64,000 bases of DNA from Clostridium_I sp963725425 (lineage in GTDB: Bacteria; Bacillota; Clostridia; Clostridiales; Clostridiaceae), in NCBI GenBank assembly GCA_963725425.1, contig CAVRYJ010000042.1, positions 186,001-250,000 on the forward strand, read 5' to 3'. Of the stretch, positions 17,126 through 24,413 are shown piece after piece. Each line of letters starts with the position of its first letter. Position 1 is the first letter of the stretch. A program made the position numbers and the translations under genes. Below the pieces are notes generated by a model. The model ran no database searches, had not been told where the DNA came from, and saw nothing but the letters and a program-made list of their open reading frames with translations.

Positions 17126-18289
17126 TTAAATTTTATTTTCATCATCTGCATCAATTTTTAATGTCTCTCTTTTAAATAGTACAGCAGCTGCCACTGCAGT
17201 TATTGGAATTGTACAAATTAATCCAATACTTCCCGCAAGAGAATTTAACACCGCTGATGCAATAGCATCTTGATCCAAGATTCTGTACATTGGTAGTTGA
17301 TATGAAGTAACTAGCATTATAACATACATAGAACCACCTACATAAGCTAATATCAAAGTATTCGCCATAGTTCCCATTATATCACGACCTATGTTCATTC
17401 CTGACTTTATAAGTTCTCCTGTTGTACTGTTAGGTCTATTTTGTTTTACTTCATTAATTGAAGATGCAATAGACATACTAACATCCATAACTGCTCCTAG
17501 CGCGCCCATTAAAATACCAGCAAACATAAGTCCTCTAAAATTAAATTCAGTATTTTGTGATATGTAAATCATCATTTGTATTTCTTCATCCGTAAGTCCA
17601 GTAAGATTTAATTTATTACTAAAATAGACACCAATAAGTGCAGCTATCAAAACTCCTCCAATGGTACCTATTATCGCCGCCACTGTTTTTTTATTTTTAC
17701 CACTAATAATTAATAAACTTACTATACTTATACCTATACTTAATATTATAGATACACCTATTGGATTAAACCCAGCAATAATAAGTGGGATTAAAACCTT
17801 TAATATGACAATTACCGTTACGATTAATGCCATAACAGATTTTAGGCCTTTTATTCCACCAATGATTCCTAAAAGTAATACAAAAATCAATATTAAAATA
17901 TATAGAGATTCATATCTATCTAGTTCATACATATATGCTGATTTTATAGTTCCATTAGGGTTCTCAGTGATATTTACAAGTACATCGTCACCTTTATGTG
18001 CTGTTGTTTCTCGATAAGTTTTATCATTAATAAGATTATCTAAAGATAAAATAGCCCCTTTGTGATCTCCAGTTGAAATTCTTACTTGAACTTTTTCATG
18101 ACTGATTCCATTTGCACTATTTTTTGTTTTGGAAGAAGTAGCACCTGAACTAGTATTTTCAGATATTATTTTTGCATGAATTGGTTGATTTTCTCCATTT
18201 ACCATTATGAAATTCTTTAGGCAAAAAATTACTACTATTAATAATAAAACTATTGCGGTAATAATAATTTCTTTCTTTTTTTTAGTCAT
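17126..18289 (-). CDS. YibE/F family multi-pass membrane protein
   Basis: I prefer the ATG at 18289, six bases after GAGGTG. The 387-residue protein has an N-terminal helix (about 8-26) and an extracytoplasmic domain (about 30-125) with HDEVLV-like turns (KGDDVLVNI). Seven or more transmembrane helices follow, starting at LYILILIFVLLLGIIGGIKG. NFRGLMFAGILMGALGAVMDVSMSIASSI near 255-285 is the most conserved family segment, rich in Gly, with an Asp that could act in transport. YibE/F proteins are widespread in Firmicutes and of unknown function. It stands alone upstream of the Rrf2 operon. Confidence 0.83.
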   Translation of the reverse strand: MTKKKKEIIITAIVLLLIVVIFCLKNFIMVNGENQPIHAKIISENTSSGATSSKTKNSANGISHEKVQVRISTGDHKGAILSLDNLINDKTYRETTAHKGDDVLVNITENPNGTIKSAYMYELDRYESLYILILIFVLLLGIIGGIKGLKSVMALIVTVIVILKVLIPLIIAGFNPIGVSIILSIGISIVSLLIISGKNKKTVAAIIGTIGGVLIAALIGVYFSNKLNLTGLTDEEIQMMIYISQNTEFNFRGLMFAGILMGALGAVMDVSMSIASSINEVKQNRPNSTTGELIKSGMNIGRDIMGTMANTLILAYVGGSMYVIMLVTSYQLPMYRILDQDAIASAVLNSLAGSIGLICTIPITAVAAAVLFKRETLKIDADDENKI

Positions 18290-18525
18290 TGTCTTCACCT
18301 CTGTAAAATAGCTACTCTAGTAATATTAATGTAATTAAATGTTTTAATCAACATAAATTAAAATAATTCATATTAATTTAATTAAGTTACTGTGAATTAT
18401 TATCATTCAAACAGGCTATCATGCTAATTTGTTATTTTTTTGATCATACCTTTAGATCAAAATGCTCTATATGGATTTAAAACTTACACTGTTGTATTAT
18501 AGAGCCATAATAAATTATAATAGTA

Positions 18526-18721
18526 TTAGGCATCTTTGAAAAAATAACTAGTCACTTAGGCATCTGAAAAGAAATAACAAGTCAAAGATTCTGAGGATAT
18601 TTTGCGGTAGGTGAGGAGCCAAAACCTTGCGCATAGTGGGCTATGTAATGGTTATGGAGGGCGTTGCATACCACAAAATAGACCAGAATACTGACTTGTT
18701 ATTTCTTTGATGATGCCTTAG
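18526..18721. repeat. Dispersed palindromic repeat, copy 2, with a duplicated left arm and a 100-base core
   Basis: A partial left arm (18528-18554) is followed by a full one (18557-18588, AGGCATCTGAAAAGAAATAACAAGTCA in two joined parts). The matching right arm ends TGATGATGCCTTA at 18720. Between the arms lies a core of about 100 bases, flanked inside by ATTTTGCGGTA and TACCACAAAAT, another inverted pair. Copy 1 at 5527-5590 lacks this core. The structure resembles a MITE or a nested structured RNA. It fills the gap between the YibE/F gene and the flavin reductase locus; nothing else is seen in 18300-18525. Confidence 0.7.
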
Positions 18722-18780
18722 CTAGAATATTTTATATGATACTGCCTTAGTCTAATTTACTGTTGAGGAGATATACCTAT

Positions 18781-18951
18781 ATGAAAAAAATACAATTTAA
18801 GGGCGGCACTATGTTAAACCCTGTTCCCGTAGTATTAATTACATCTAAAAATTCAAAAGGTGATACAAATGTTTTTACTGTTGCCTGGGCTGGAACTGCT
18901 ACGCAAACAGAAATGCAGTGTAAAAATGAGCTGGAGGCTATTTATGAATAA
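18781..18951 (+). pseudogene. Decayed tandem copy of flavin reductase (N-terminus only)
   Basis: An ATG at 18781 with GAGGAG upstream opens a frame beginning MKKIQFKGGTMLNPVPVVL. It parallels the intact gene (MNKLNFKGSAMLNPTPVVLV) for about 37 residues, through NVFTVAWAGT. After that it loses similarity and stops at 18951. Its last codons contain ATGAATAA, so the ATG of the intact gene overlaps the stop of the fragment. The fragment looks like what remains after a duplication and internal deletion. It may still be translated as a 56-residue leader coupled to the next gene. Confidence 0.75.
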
Positions 18952-19522
18952 ATTAAATTTTAAAGGTAGTGCAATGTTAAATCCTACCCCGGTAGTTCTA
19001 GTTACTTCTAAGAGTAAATCTAACAAAATTAATGTTTTTACTGTTGCCTGGATTAGTACTGTGTCAACCAAAGAGCCTATCATTGCAATGGGGGTAAGAC
19101 CTGAAAGACTTTCTTATCAGTATATTAAAGAAAGTGGAGAATGCGTTATAAATCTTCCTACAACAGACATGGTTAAAATCGTTGACTATTGTGGTGTTGT
19201 TTCTGGAAAAAAAGAAGATAAAATCAAACATTTCGGATTAAAACTTAATGAAGGTGTTTCTATATCAACTCCATCATTAGATGATTCTCCAGTATCTTTA
19301 GAATGTAAAGTTAAATCAATTACGCCTCTTGGAACACACCACTTGTTTTTGCTTGAAGTTTTAAACGTCAAAATAGATGAAAATTTATTAGATTCAAATA
19401 AGAAAATATGTTTTAATAAAGCAAATCTTATTTGTTATACTCACGGAGAATATTATGGTTTGATTTCAAAGCCACTTGGTTCTTTTGGTTATTCAGTTAG
19501 TAAAAAAAGCAAGAAAAGATAA
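18944..19522 (+). CDS. Flavin reductase family protein (FMN-binding split barrel)
   Basis: The start is the ATG at 18944, seven bases after GGAGG; earlier in-frame starts lie inside the decayed copy. The 192-residue protein has the family order: MLNPTPVVLVTSKS, NVFTVAWISTVSTKEPIIAMGVRPERLSY (FMN contact region) and GECVINLPTTDMVKIVDYCG. It ends with HGEYYGLISKPLGSFGYS. Members bind FMN and reduce it with NAD(P)H, or act as flavoredoxins in anaerobes. The neighbours give no clear partner. Stop-start overlap with the upstream fragment suggests coupled translation. Confidence 0.88.
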   Translation: MNKLNFKGSAMLNPTPVVLVTSKSKSNKINVFTVAWISTVSTKEPIIAMGVRPERLSYQYIKESGECVINLPTTDMVKIVDYCGVVSGKKEDKIKHFGLKLNEGVSISTPSLDDSPVSLECKVKSITPLGTHHLFLLEVLNVKIDENLLDSNKKICFNKANLICYTHGEYYGLISKPLGSFGYSVSKKSKKR

Positions 19523-19553
19523 TCAATATTTTATCTGAAATTAAAGAGGTTGG

Positions 19554-19934
19554 TTACATACCCTTCGCTTTAATTTCATATAAAATTTGAAAGAAATTAG
19601 CTGGCTTTAAATTTGTTTCTATCATCTTATCACACTCTCCATAGCAATCTAAAATAATTTTTCCTGTAAGTTGATTGTAAATTATCTCTGTAATATTAAA
19701 ATCAGCTAAGTCAATGGGTATGTACTTAAAATTTACCTTCTTAATTATACATGATAAATATTCTCCATTATTGCCAAAGCTCTTTACAAACTGTTTACTG
19801 TCATTTTCATCTATTGATTCTAATATTATGAATCTAGCTGTTCCATTTGTACTAGCTAAATCATAGCTAGTACATCCCCAGTTTGTTTTTGTTTCTGCTT
19901 CATCCTCAAACACCAAGTTCAATTTCTTTTTCAT
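19554..19934 (-). CDS. Uncharacterised clostridial protein (DUF6762-like)
   Basis: The 126-residue soluble protein begins MKKKLNLVFEDEAETKTNWGCTSYDLAS. It alternates predicted strands and has no signal peptide or known catalytic motif. I recall similar short proteins grouped as DUF6762, but the match is from memory and uncertain. The ATG at 19934 follows GGAGGG. Its upstream region contains a long inverted repeat at 19959-20047. It is the last clearly chromosomal-style gene before plasmid-like genes begin. Confidence 0.55.
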   Translation of the reverse strand: MKKKLNLVFEDEAETKTNWGCTSYDLASTNGTARFIILESIDENDSKQFVKSFGNNGEYLSCIIKKVNFKYIPIDLADFNITEIIYNQLTGKIILDCYGECDKMIETNLKPANFFQILYEIKAKGM

Positions 19935-19958
19935 AAATTACCCTCCTAGCAAATAAAA

Positions 19959-20047
19959 AAATTTAAGATGTATACATAATTTAGACCTAGATATCCCGTA
20001 GGATATCTAATTTGCCTAGAATTCAATTATGTATATAATCTTAAATT
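19959..20047. repeat. Long imperfect inverted repeat upstream of the DUF6762-like gene
   Basis: AAATTTAAGATGTATACATAAT and ATTATGTATATAATCTTAAATTT pair over about 22 bases. Inside, TAGATATCC/GGATATCTA (19988-20010) forms a second stem. It lies in the expected 5' leader of the minus-strand gene and also at the start of the plasmid-like region. It may be an RNA leader, an operator or a recombination scar. From 20048 to 20360 I see no gene; a 68-codon hydrophobic frame there has only a TTG start and no RBS. Confidence 0.5.
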
Positions 20048-20363
20048 TATAAAAACTCTTTTTATTTATTGAAAATCTGCACTAATTTACGAAAAAATGT
20101 ATTAAATGTATTAAAACACGAACTTAACATACCATTATCTTCTGTAAAAGGCAAGGATTTTTAATATATTATTTTAAAATAAGATAAACATTATAAATAT
20201 GCATATCTTTATACTAAAACTCAGTAAATTTAAGACCAGATTACCAATTCTCATATTATAACTTTGTTCATATAAAATACGAACACATGTTCTAAATCTA
20301 TTGTAAAACTTTTCTCTAAATATGTCAATAAAGTTCCTGTACTGCTTTTTATTATTTATATTA

Positions 20364-20398
20364 ATTACTGAATTATACAATCTGTATCATTCAGTAAT
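20364..20398. promoter_or_regulatory. Inverted repeat upstream of the XRE regulator
   Basis: ATTACTGAAT and ATTCAGTAAT are perfect 10-bp arms separated by 15 bases, about 50 bases upstream of the regulator start. Position and symmetry fit an operator for a dimeric HTH protein. Confidence 0.5.
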
Positions 20399-20404
20399 GC
20401 TCGT

Positions 20405-20445
20405 TATACCCCTCATGCTATACCGTAATTTACTTGAGGGGTATA
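20405..20445 (+). promoter_or_regulatory. Hairpin that encloses the RBS of the XRE regulator
   Basis: TATACCCCTCA and TGAGGGGTATA are perfect 11-bp arms with a 19-base loop. The right arm contains GAGGGG, the ribosome site of the gene starting at 20447, so folding of the mRNA would hide the RBS. It could equally be a DNA operator. Confidence 0.6.
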
Positions 20446-20446
20446 A

Positions 20447-20677
20447 ATGTTATTTAAAAATAGACTAAGAGCTTTACGTGAAGACAGTGACTTAACTCAA
20501 TTAGAATTGGCTAAGTTAATCCATTCATCAAGAGTTGCCATAAATAGTTATGAAAATGGGTATAGACAGCCTAACGTTGAAACTCTTATAAGACTGGCTG
20601 ACTATTTCGATGTATCTTTAGATTATTTCCTATGTAGAACAAAATTAATGACCTCCTTCTCTAAAAATAATAAATAA
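20447..20677 (+). CDS. XRE-family HTH regulator
   Basis: The 76-residue protein is a single lambda-repressor-type HTH domain. It begins MLFKNRLRALREDSDLTQLELAKLIHSSRVAINSYENGYRQPN, followed by IRLADYFDVSLDYFLCRT. It has no dimerisation or peptidase domain, as is usual for small mobile-element regulators. Inverted repeats at 20364-20398 and 20405-20445 lie directly upstream, suggesting autoregulation. It opens the plasmid-like region and is divergent from the partition and replication genes. Confidence 0.88.
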   Translation: MLFKNRLRALREDSDLTQLELAKLIHSSRVAINSYENGYRQPNVETLIRLADYFDVSLDYFLCRTKLMTSFSKNNK

Positions 20678-20679
20678 CT

Positions 20680-20930
20680 TAATAGAACTAATATAGTATT
20701 ATTCATACAAGTTTGCAAATATTTCGTTCGTGCCGATTCTACAGGTATTAATACCCTTAAATTAAACACATATGCTTACTTACTGATTTATTGAAGAGCT
20801 GTAATGATTGTTCGTATATCATTCTACATAAGGTGTTACATTTTTAAGCTATATTAAGTTGCAGATAACTTATTTAATAAAATCAGTTATAGCTTGTAAA
20901 ATGTGTGATTTATTCCAATTAGAAAATTCG
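20680..20930. other. Intergenic stretch without a gene
   Basis: Between the XRE gene and the terminator of the partition operon, both strands have only short frames without ribosome sites. No repeat or RNA gene was recognised. Confidence 0.5.
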
Positions 20931-20934
20931 TATG

Positions 20935-20964
20935 AAAAAGGAGTAACAATTAAGCTACTCCTTC
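20935..20964 (-). terminator. Terminator of the parM-parR operon
   Basis: AAGGAGTA and TACTCCTT form an 8-bp stem with a 10-base loop, followed on the minus strand by TTTTTCAT. It lies 56 bases after the ParR-like stop codon. Confidence 0.65.
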
Positions 20965-21019
20965 ATATTATTTTCCCTCACCTTTTATGCTATATTTCTA
21001 AGATTATTCTTATACCTTT

Positions 21020-21355
21020 TCAAATAAACTTATTTAATTCCTCTAATTCATTTATTTCCAATTCACTCGTTTCGGGCAAATTTCCCTCACTTTTAGCAAC
21101 TTTATTATTAATATCTAGTTTAATATCATCACTTTGAGTAACTTTGAGTATTTTTTCATCACTTTGAGTATTTTTAATGTAACTAACTTGTGGTGACTTT
21201 ACACCACTGTTACTCACTATATAATTATAAATTATCTCCTTAATGGAGTTATTTTGATTTATACATTCATTAAGGAAGTCTGCTATCTGCTTTTCTTTTT
21301 CTTTGGTTATATTAAGAGTAAACTGTATTCTTACACTATCCTTACTTATCGCCAT
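21020..21355 (-). CDS. ParR-like small partition protein
   Basis: The 111-residue protein begins MAISKDSVRIQFTLNITKEK, followed by a helical KQIADFLNECINQNNSIKEIIYNYIVSN. This is the build of ribbon-helix-helix ParR adaptor proteins: a short strand and two helices. The C-terminal half is low in order and acidic (ETSELEINELEELNKFI), fitting a tail that binds the actin filament. It overlaps the end of the ParM-like gene by 14 bases, the usual parMR layout. The call rests on layout and fold pattern, not on a strong motif. Confidence 0.65.
   Translation of the reverse strand: MAISKDSVRIQFTLNITKEKEKQIADFLNECINQNNSIKEIIYNYIVSNSGVKSPQVSYIKNTQSDEKILKVTQSDDIKLDINNKVAKSEGNLPETSELEINELEELNKFI
21131..21180. 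repeat. Three 10-bp repeats inside the ParR-like gene
   Basis: ACTTTGAGTA occurs at 21131, 21141 and 21171, all in one helical phase (steps of 10 and 30). They fall in the coding region for the linker (KVTQSD repeats). They may be a centromere-like binding site or simply a peptide repeat. Confidence 0.6.
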
Positions 21356-22220
21356 AGCTCCACACCTTCTTTGATGCCTCTAGTGCTCCATCTACATTAC
21401 TTGTACTTGCATTCTCTAATATTGTACTGTTTTCAAGTGATAATTGTTTTATATACTCCTGTAGCATAATGCTTGTACCTCCTGCCCAATACACTTTATA
21501 TGTATTTAGATTAGCATATGGTTTTATGGCATTTAAAATATTATTTAAAAATGAAACATATTCTTTAGTATGTACAGTAATTATTTTATTATCTATAAGC
21601 CTTTGTATATCTTCTTCACTATAGTCCTTATTTTCTATATTCTTTATTTTAGTATAGAAATCATAAGAACCTAGTTTTATAGTCTGCAATTTAACAACTT
21701 TTCCATTCTGGAACATAGCAAGATTTATTGTTCTACTTCCACAATCTATAATGCATATATCCCCTTTTTTCTGTTCTGTAGTTAAGCAAAAATAACTGCT
21801 GTATCCTTCTGGTAATATTAATGTATCTTCTATAGTCACATCTTTATCCTTACCATTAAATTTCAATTTTATATTCTTATGTTTGTTTATTATATCTAAT
21901 AGCTTATTTTTATTAGCCATTTGCATTATGGGTAGCATTAAACATAAGTTAGTTTTAATAATATCTTCATTGTTAGCCTTGATGATTGCATACATTAGCT
22001 GTGGTATGAAATTTTCCTTATTGGTTTTATCATATTCCTTTGAAAGTTCTCCAATGGTTAAGTATGTTATAAATCCATCAATTTCTACACGTTGGAAGCT
22101 GTCTTGATAACTTTGATAGTCTGTAGTATATTTACTACTAAAACTACCTTTATTTGTTCCAATGTATTTTATAAAATAGTTTCCCAAATCAATTATTGTA
22201 CTTTGTATTTCTTTGCTCAT
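21342..22220 (-). CDS. parM: ParM-type plasmid segregation actin
   Basis: I use the ATG at 22220, eight bases after GGAGG; the longer frame to 22235 lacks a site. The 292-residue protein has an actin/ASKHA layout: phosphate-1 TIIDLGNYFIKYIG, phosphate-2 CIIDCGSRTINLAMFQNG and adenosine motif VYWAGGTSIMLQEYI. Plasmid actins of this type polymerise with ATP and push sister plasmids apart through a ParR-centromere complex. The overlapping ParR-like gene supports this. Its presence points to a low-copy plasmid origin for the region. Confidence 0.83.
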   Translation of the reverse strand: MSKEIQSTIIDLGNYFIKYIGTNKGSFSSKYTTDYQSYQDSFQRVEIDGFITYLTIGELSKEYDKTNKENFIPQLMYAIIKANNEDIIKTNLCLMLPIMQMANKNKLLDIINKHKNIKLKFNGKDKDVTIEDTLILPEGYSSYFCLTTEQKKGDICIIDCGSRTINLAMFQNGKVVKLQTIKLGSYDFYTKIKNIENKDYSEEDIQRLIDNKIITVHTKEYVSFLNNILNAIKPYANLNTYKVYWAGGTSIMLQEYIKQLSLENSTILENASTSNVDGALEASKKVWSYGDK

Positions 22221-22334
22221 TTTTAAAACCTCCATATTTTTTATTAATTTTTTCCAAGATACAATTTATATTCTTTAGTAACAGATTTTTTTTAATTTTT
22301 ATTTATATATTCAGGCAAATACCACACTCCATTC

Positions 22335-23039
22335 CTAGGCTGGTAACTCATATTGTTCTCCATAGACTAATGCCCGTTCTAACTTGTCATAGTCATAAAG
22401 TCGCTGCTGGTAGTCAGCAAAATTAGTCTTTTTATAATCTTGTGGTTTAATAATAAATGACTTATAGTTTTTTATAGCCCATTTGGTGTAGCTGAATATA
22501 TTCTTTACATCTATCTGGCCAAGAGCATATTGATAGCATTCTGTTACTTTGTTAACATCATTATTGGCTTCTTTCAAAAGTTCTGTTGATTGACACTTAT
22601 TAAACCCCGTAGTTCCTTCAACTACTTCAGCATTTTCATTTGTAGTTGTTTCCTGTTTTCCTAAAATATCATCAATATACATTTGCCCATTTATTGGAAT
22701 ATTACCATCACTATCACTATATTTATGCTTCTTTTCTTCTGTCGGAGTAATTGCCTTGCCAATATTATGATTAGTTTTTAAAATGTATGAATACTCATAT
22801 CTCCCCTTGTTACTTGTCTTTGTTTCTAGGAGTATACATTTATCTTTTAGCTCCTTCCAAACTCGCCTAAATGCTGTTTCTCCATATCCGCTAATAGATT
22901 TAATGTATGCTCTTTTGATAGAAAAGTTATCTATACTGGACAAATGTTGTAGCTTAACATAAAGACCGATAGCTTCAAGAGATAGTCCTAAGTCAAAGAT
23001 TATTAGGTTGTCTATTTTAGTGAATCCTTTAGTAGCCAT
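22335..23039 (-). CDS. Plasmid replication-type HTH protein (RepA N-domain/DnaD-like)
   Basis: The 234-residue protein begins MATKGFTKIDNLIIFDLGLSLEAIGLYVKLQHL. ISGYGETAFRRVWKELKDKCIL follows as a winged-helix segment, the layout of Firmicute plasmid and phage replication initiators. The C-terminal half (KNIFSYTKWAIKNYK, then KTNFADYQQRLYDYDKLE) resembles a DnaD-like tail. The ATG follows GGAGG. Repeats with 10-bp spacing lie directly upstream between this gene and a divergent RHH gene, compatible with copy control. I infer a replication role; a transcription role is possible. Confidence 0.65.
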   Translation of the reverse strand: MATKGFTKIDNLIIFDLGLSLEAIGLYVKLQHLSSIDNFSIKRAYIKSISGYGETAFRRVWKELKDKCILLETKTSNKGRYEYSYILKTNHNIGKAITPTEEKKHKYSDSDGNIPINGQMYIDDILGKQETTTNENAEVVEGTTGFNKCQSTELLKEANNDVNKVTECYQYALGQIDVKNIFSYTKWAIKNYKSFIIKPQDYKKTNFADYQQRLYDYDKLERALVYGEQYELPA

Positions 23040-23050
23040 GTTATTGCCTC

Positions 23051-23155
23051 CTTGGTTATTCTTAGTTAAACTTGGTCAAGTAATGTTTTTATAATACACC
23101 CTTGGTAAAACTTAGTCAAGTATTTTTTTATAGAAATAATCAAACTTAGTTAAGT
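23051..23155. promoter_or_regulatory. Array of CTTRGTYAA repeats between the rep-like and RHH genes
   Basis: Copies of a CTTRGTYAA-type word occur at 23051, 23061, 23071, 23101, 23111 and 23145. The first three, and then 23101/23111, are exactly 10 bp apart, so one face of the helix is used. Three of the words lie in the palindromes ACTTGGTCAAGT (23070), ACTTAGTCAAGT (23110) and ACTTAGTTAAGT (23144). The array covers the divergent promoter region and is a likely binding site for the adjacent RHH protein; iterons for replication are the other option. Confidence 0.75.
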
Positions 23156-23196
23156 TGTGTTATAATAGGTCTATAAGTATTATTGGAGGATTTCAT

Positions 23197-23367
23197 ATGG
23201 ATAAAAAAAGTAATGATGATTTAACGACACGACAAAGATATACTGCTTCTTTTGATAAAAATCTATTAGAAAGCTTGAAGAAATTATCAAAAGAAACATC
23301 TATTCCTTTAAGCAAATTACTAGATAAAGCTATAATTCTACTAGAGAAAGAATATGATAAAAGGTAA
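23197..23367 (+). CDS. Ribbon-helix-helix DNA-binding protein
   Basis: I take the ATG at 23197 because GGAGG lies just upstream. The 56-residue protein contains RQRYTASFDKNLLESLKKLSKETSIPLSKLLDKAIILLEKEY, a CopG/Arc-like strand-helix-helix unit. It is divergent from the Rep-like gene and separated from it by the 10-bp-phased repeat array. By analogy with CopG and omega repressors it should bind that array and limit replication or partition genes. Confidence 0.8.
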   Translation: MDKKSNDDLTTRQRYTASFDKNLLESLKKLSKETSIPLSKLLDKAIILLEKEYDKR

Positions 23368-23393
23368 CTAATTTATAGTTACCTTTTATCATA
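23353..23393 (+). terminator. Perfect 18-bp stem terminator of the RHH gene
   Basis: TATGATAAAAGGTAACTA and its exact complement flank a five-base loop. The left arm covers the last codons and stop of the RHH gene. The stretch 23400-23650 downstream holds only short repeats of the word GTCTTATTAA and no supportable gene. Confidence 0.7.
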
Positions 23394-23654
23394 TAAATTT
23401 ATACCTGACAAAACGGTCCAGTATTTTACATTATGCCTTTAGGTATATAGTTGTTGTTTATATATTATTATTTATATAATCTTATTAATAAAGTCTTATT
23501 AACTATAGTCTTACTAAGTATGTTCGTTTTCAAGGTGTGGTTTTCAAACCTATGGTTTTAATATGCTGGTACCGATATGATTGTTATATAATATTGTTAA
23601 ATTACTAAAAACACAGTTAGACTTAAAACTAGAATTTTTGATAAAAAAGATTTT

Positions 23655-23700
23655 AATAATTAAACACTGGAAGGCTAATCCAGTGTTTAATTATTTTTGT
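23655..23700. terminator. Strong bidirectional terminator
   Basis: AATAATTAAACACTGG and CCAGTGTTTAATTATT form a perfect 16-bp stem with a nine-base loop, followed by TTTG on the plus strand and A/T runs on both sides. It sits between the maintenance genes and the end of the amidoligase module. Confidence 0.75.
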
Positions 23701-23737
23701 ATTTTCATCTATTTTTTATATATTTTATACATAGCAA

Positions 23738-24358
23738 TTAAATCACTATATATTCACCACCCACATATTCCTTCACTGATCCAACAGTTCCTGACATGCA
23801 ACTTTCTGTCTCATTTCTAACCGCAGCATATACGTTACAAATAATATTTCCTTCTACATTTTGTTTTTTTAGCGTACATTTTCCGCAGTTACAGCTATCA
23901 GTTATCTCTTTATTAAATACAGAGCTGTCTTCCCTTTCCATAATTCTTATGGCTCCTATTTCTGCCAGGGATAATAAAAATGTTTTTTCATTTTCTACTG
24001 AAATACTCATTGATGGATTTTCTTCGGTATCATCTTCATAGTCTGGATCGTCTTCAGCTGCAGCATAATTATTTTTAATTTCACCTAAGTTAGTATCCGT
24101 TATTTTTATATTTAAGCCTGCCGCTAAAGCTCTCATTGCTTCTATACGTGAGTGTTCTACTCTATAGTGCCATTCATCCTCATTGTCTTCAGCATCATAA
24201 TACTCAGTGCCAATTACAATAGCAGTTGCACCTCTTAAACTTTTTGCTTCTCCAATTATTCCATTTCCTAATAAAACTAATAAAGGCATAACTGGTACTC
24301 TTGTTTCTTCTGGATTTTCAGGATTTTTAATTATCCTGCTTTGATCTGTTATTTTCAT
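23738..24358 (-). CDS. Unknown acidic protein with a Cys cluster, end of the amidoligase module
   Basis: I do not recognise this 206-residue protein. The N-terminus (MKITDQSRIIKNPENPEETRVPVMPLL in overlapping parts) leads into a region with strands and one helix (SRIEAMRALAAGLNI). An acidic linker rich in Asp/Glu follows (about 115-130), then a C-terminal part with CNCGKC and two more cysteines, a possible metal site. The ATG at 24358 follows AGGAAG. It is the last gene of the group with the glutamine amidotransferase and the amidoligase. It could be a partner or a target of that system, which is inference. Confidence 0.6.
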   Translation of the reverse strand: MKITDQSRIIKNPENPEETRVPVMPLLVLLGNGIIGEAKSLRGATAIVIGTEYYDAEDNEDEWHYRVEHSRIEAMRALAAGLNIKITDTNLGEIKNNYAAAEDDPDYEDDTEENPSMSISVENEKTFLLSLAEIGAIRIMEREDSSVFNKEITDSCNCGKCTLKKQNVEGNIICNVYAAVRNETESCMSGTVGSVKEYVGGEYIVI

Positions 24359-24376
24359 TACTCTCACTTCCTATAA

Positions 24377-24410
24377 TTATCTAGTGTACAAGAGACAAAA
24401 GCATTGTCCC
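24377..24410 (-). promoter_or_regulatory. Repeated leader word with hairpin, copy 1
   Basis: TTATCTAGTGTACAAG at 24377-24392 is followed by the hairpin GACAA/TTGTC (24394-24408). Almost the same word, TTATCTAGTGCACAAG, with another hairpin, occurs at 38105 upstream of tcpC. Both lie in short gaps before minus-strand genes. Confidence 0.45.
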
Positions 24411-24413
24411 AGC

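Noticed and set aside
20174..20380. 68-codon hydrophobic frame on the minus strand
   Set aside because: It has only a TTG start, no RBS, overlaps the inverted repeat before the XRE gene and has no recognisable family.
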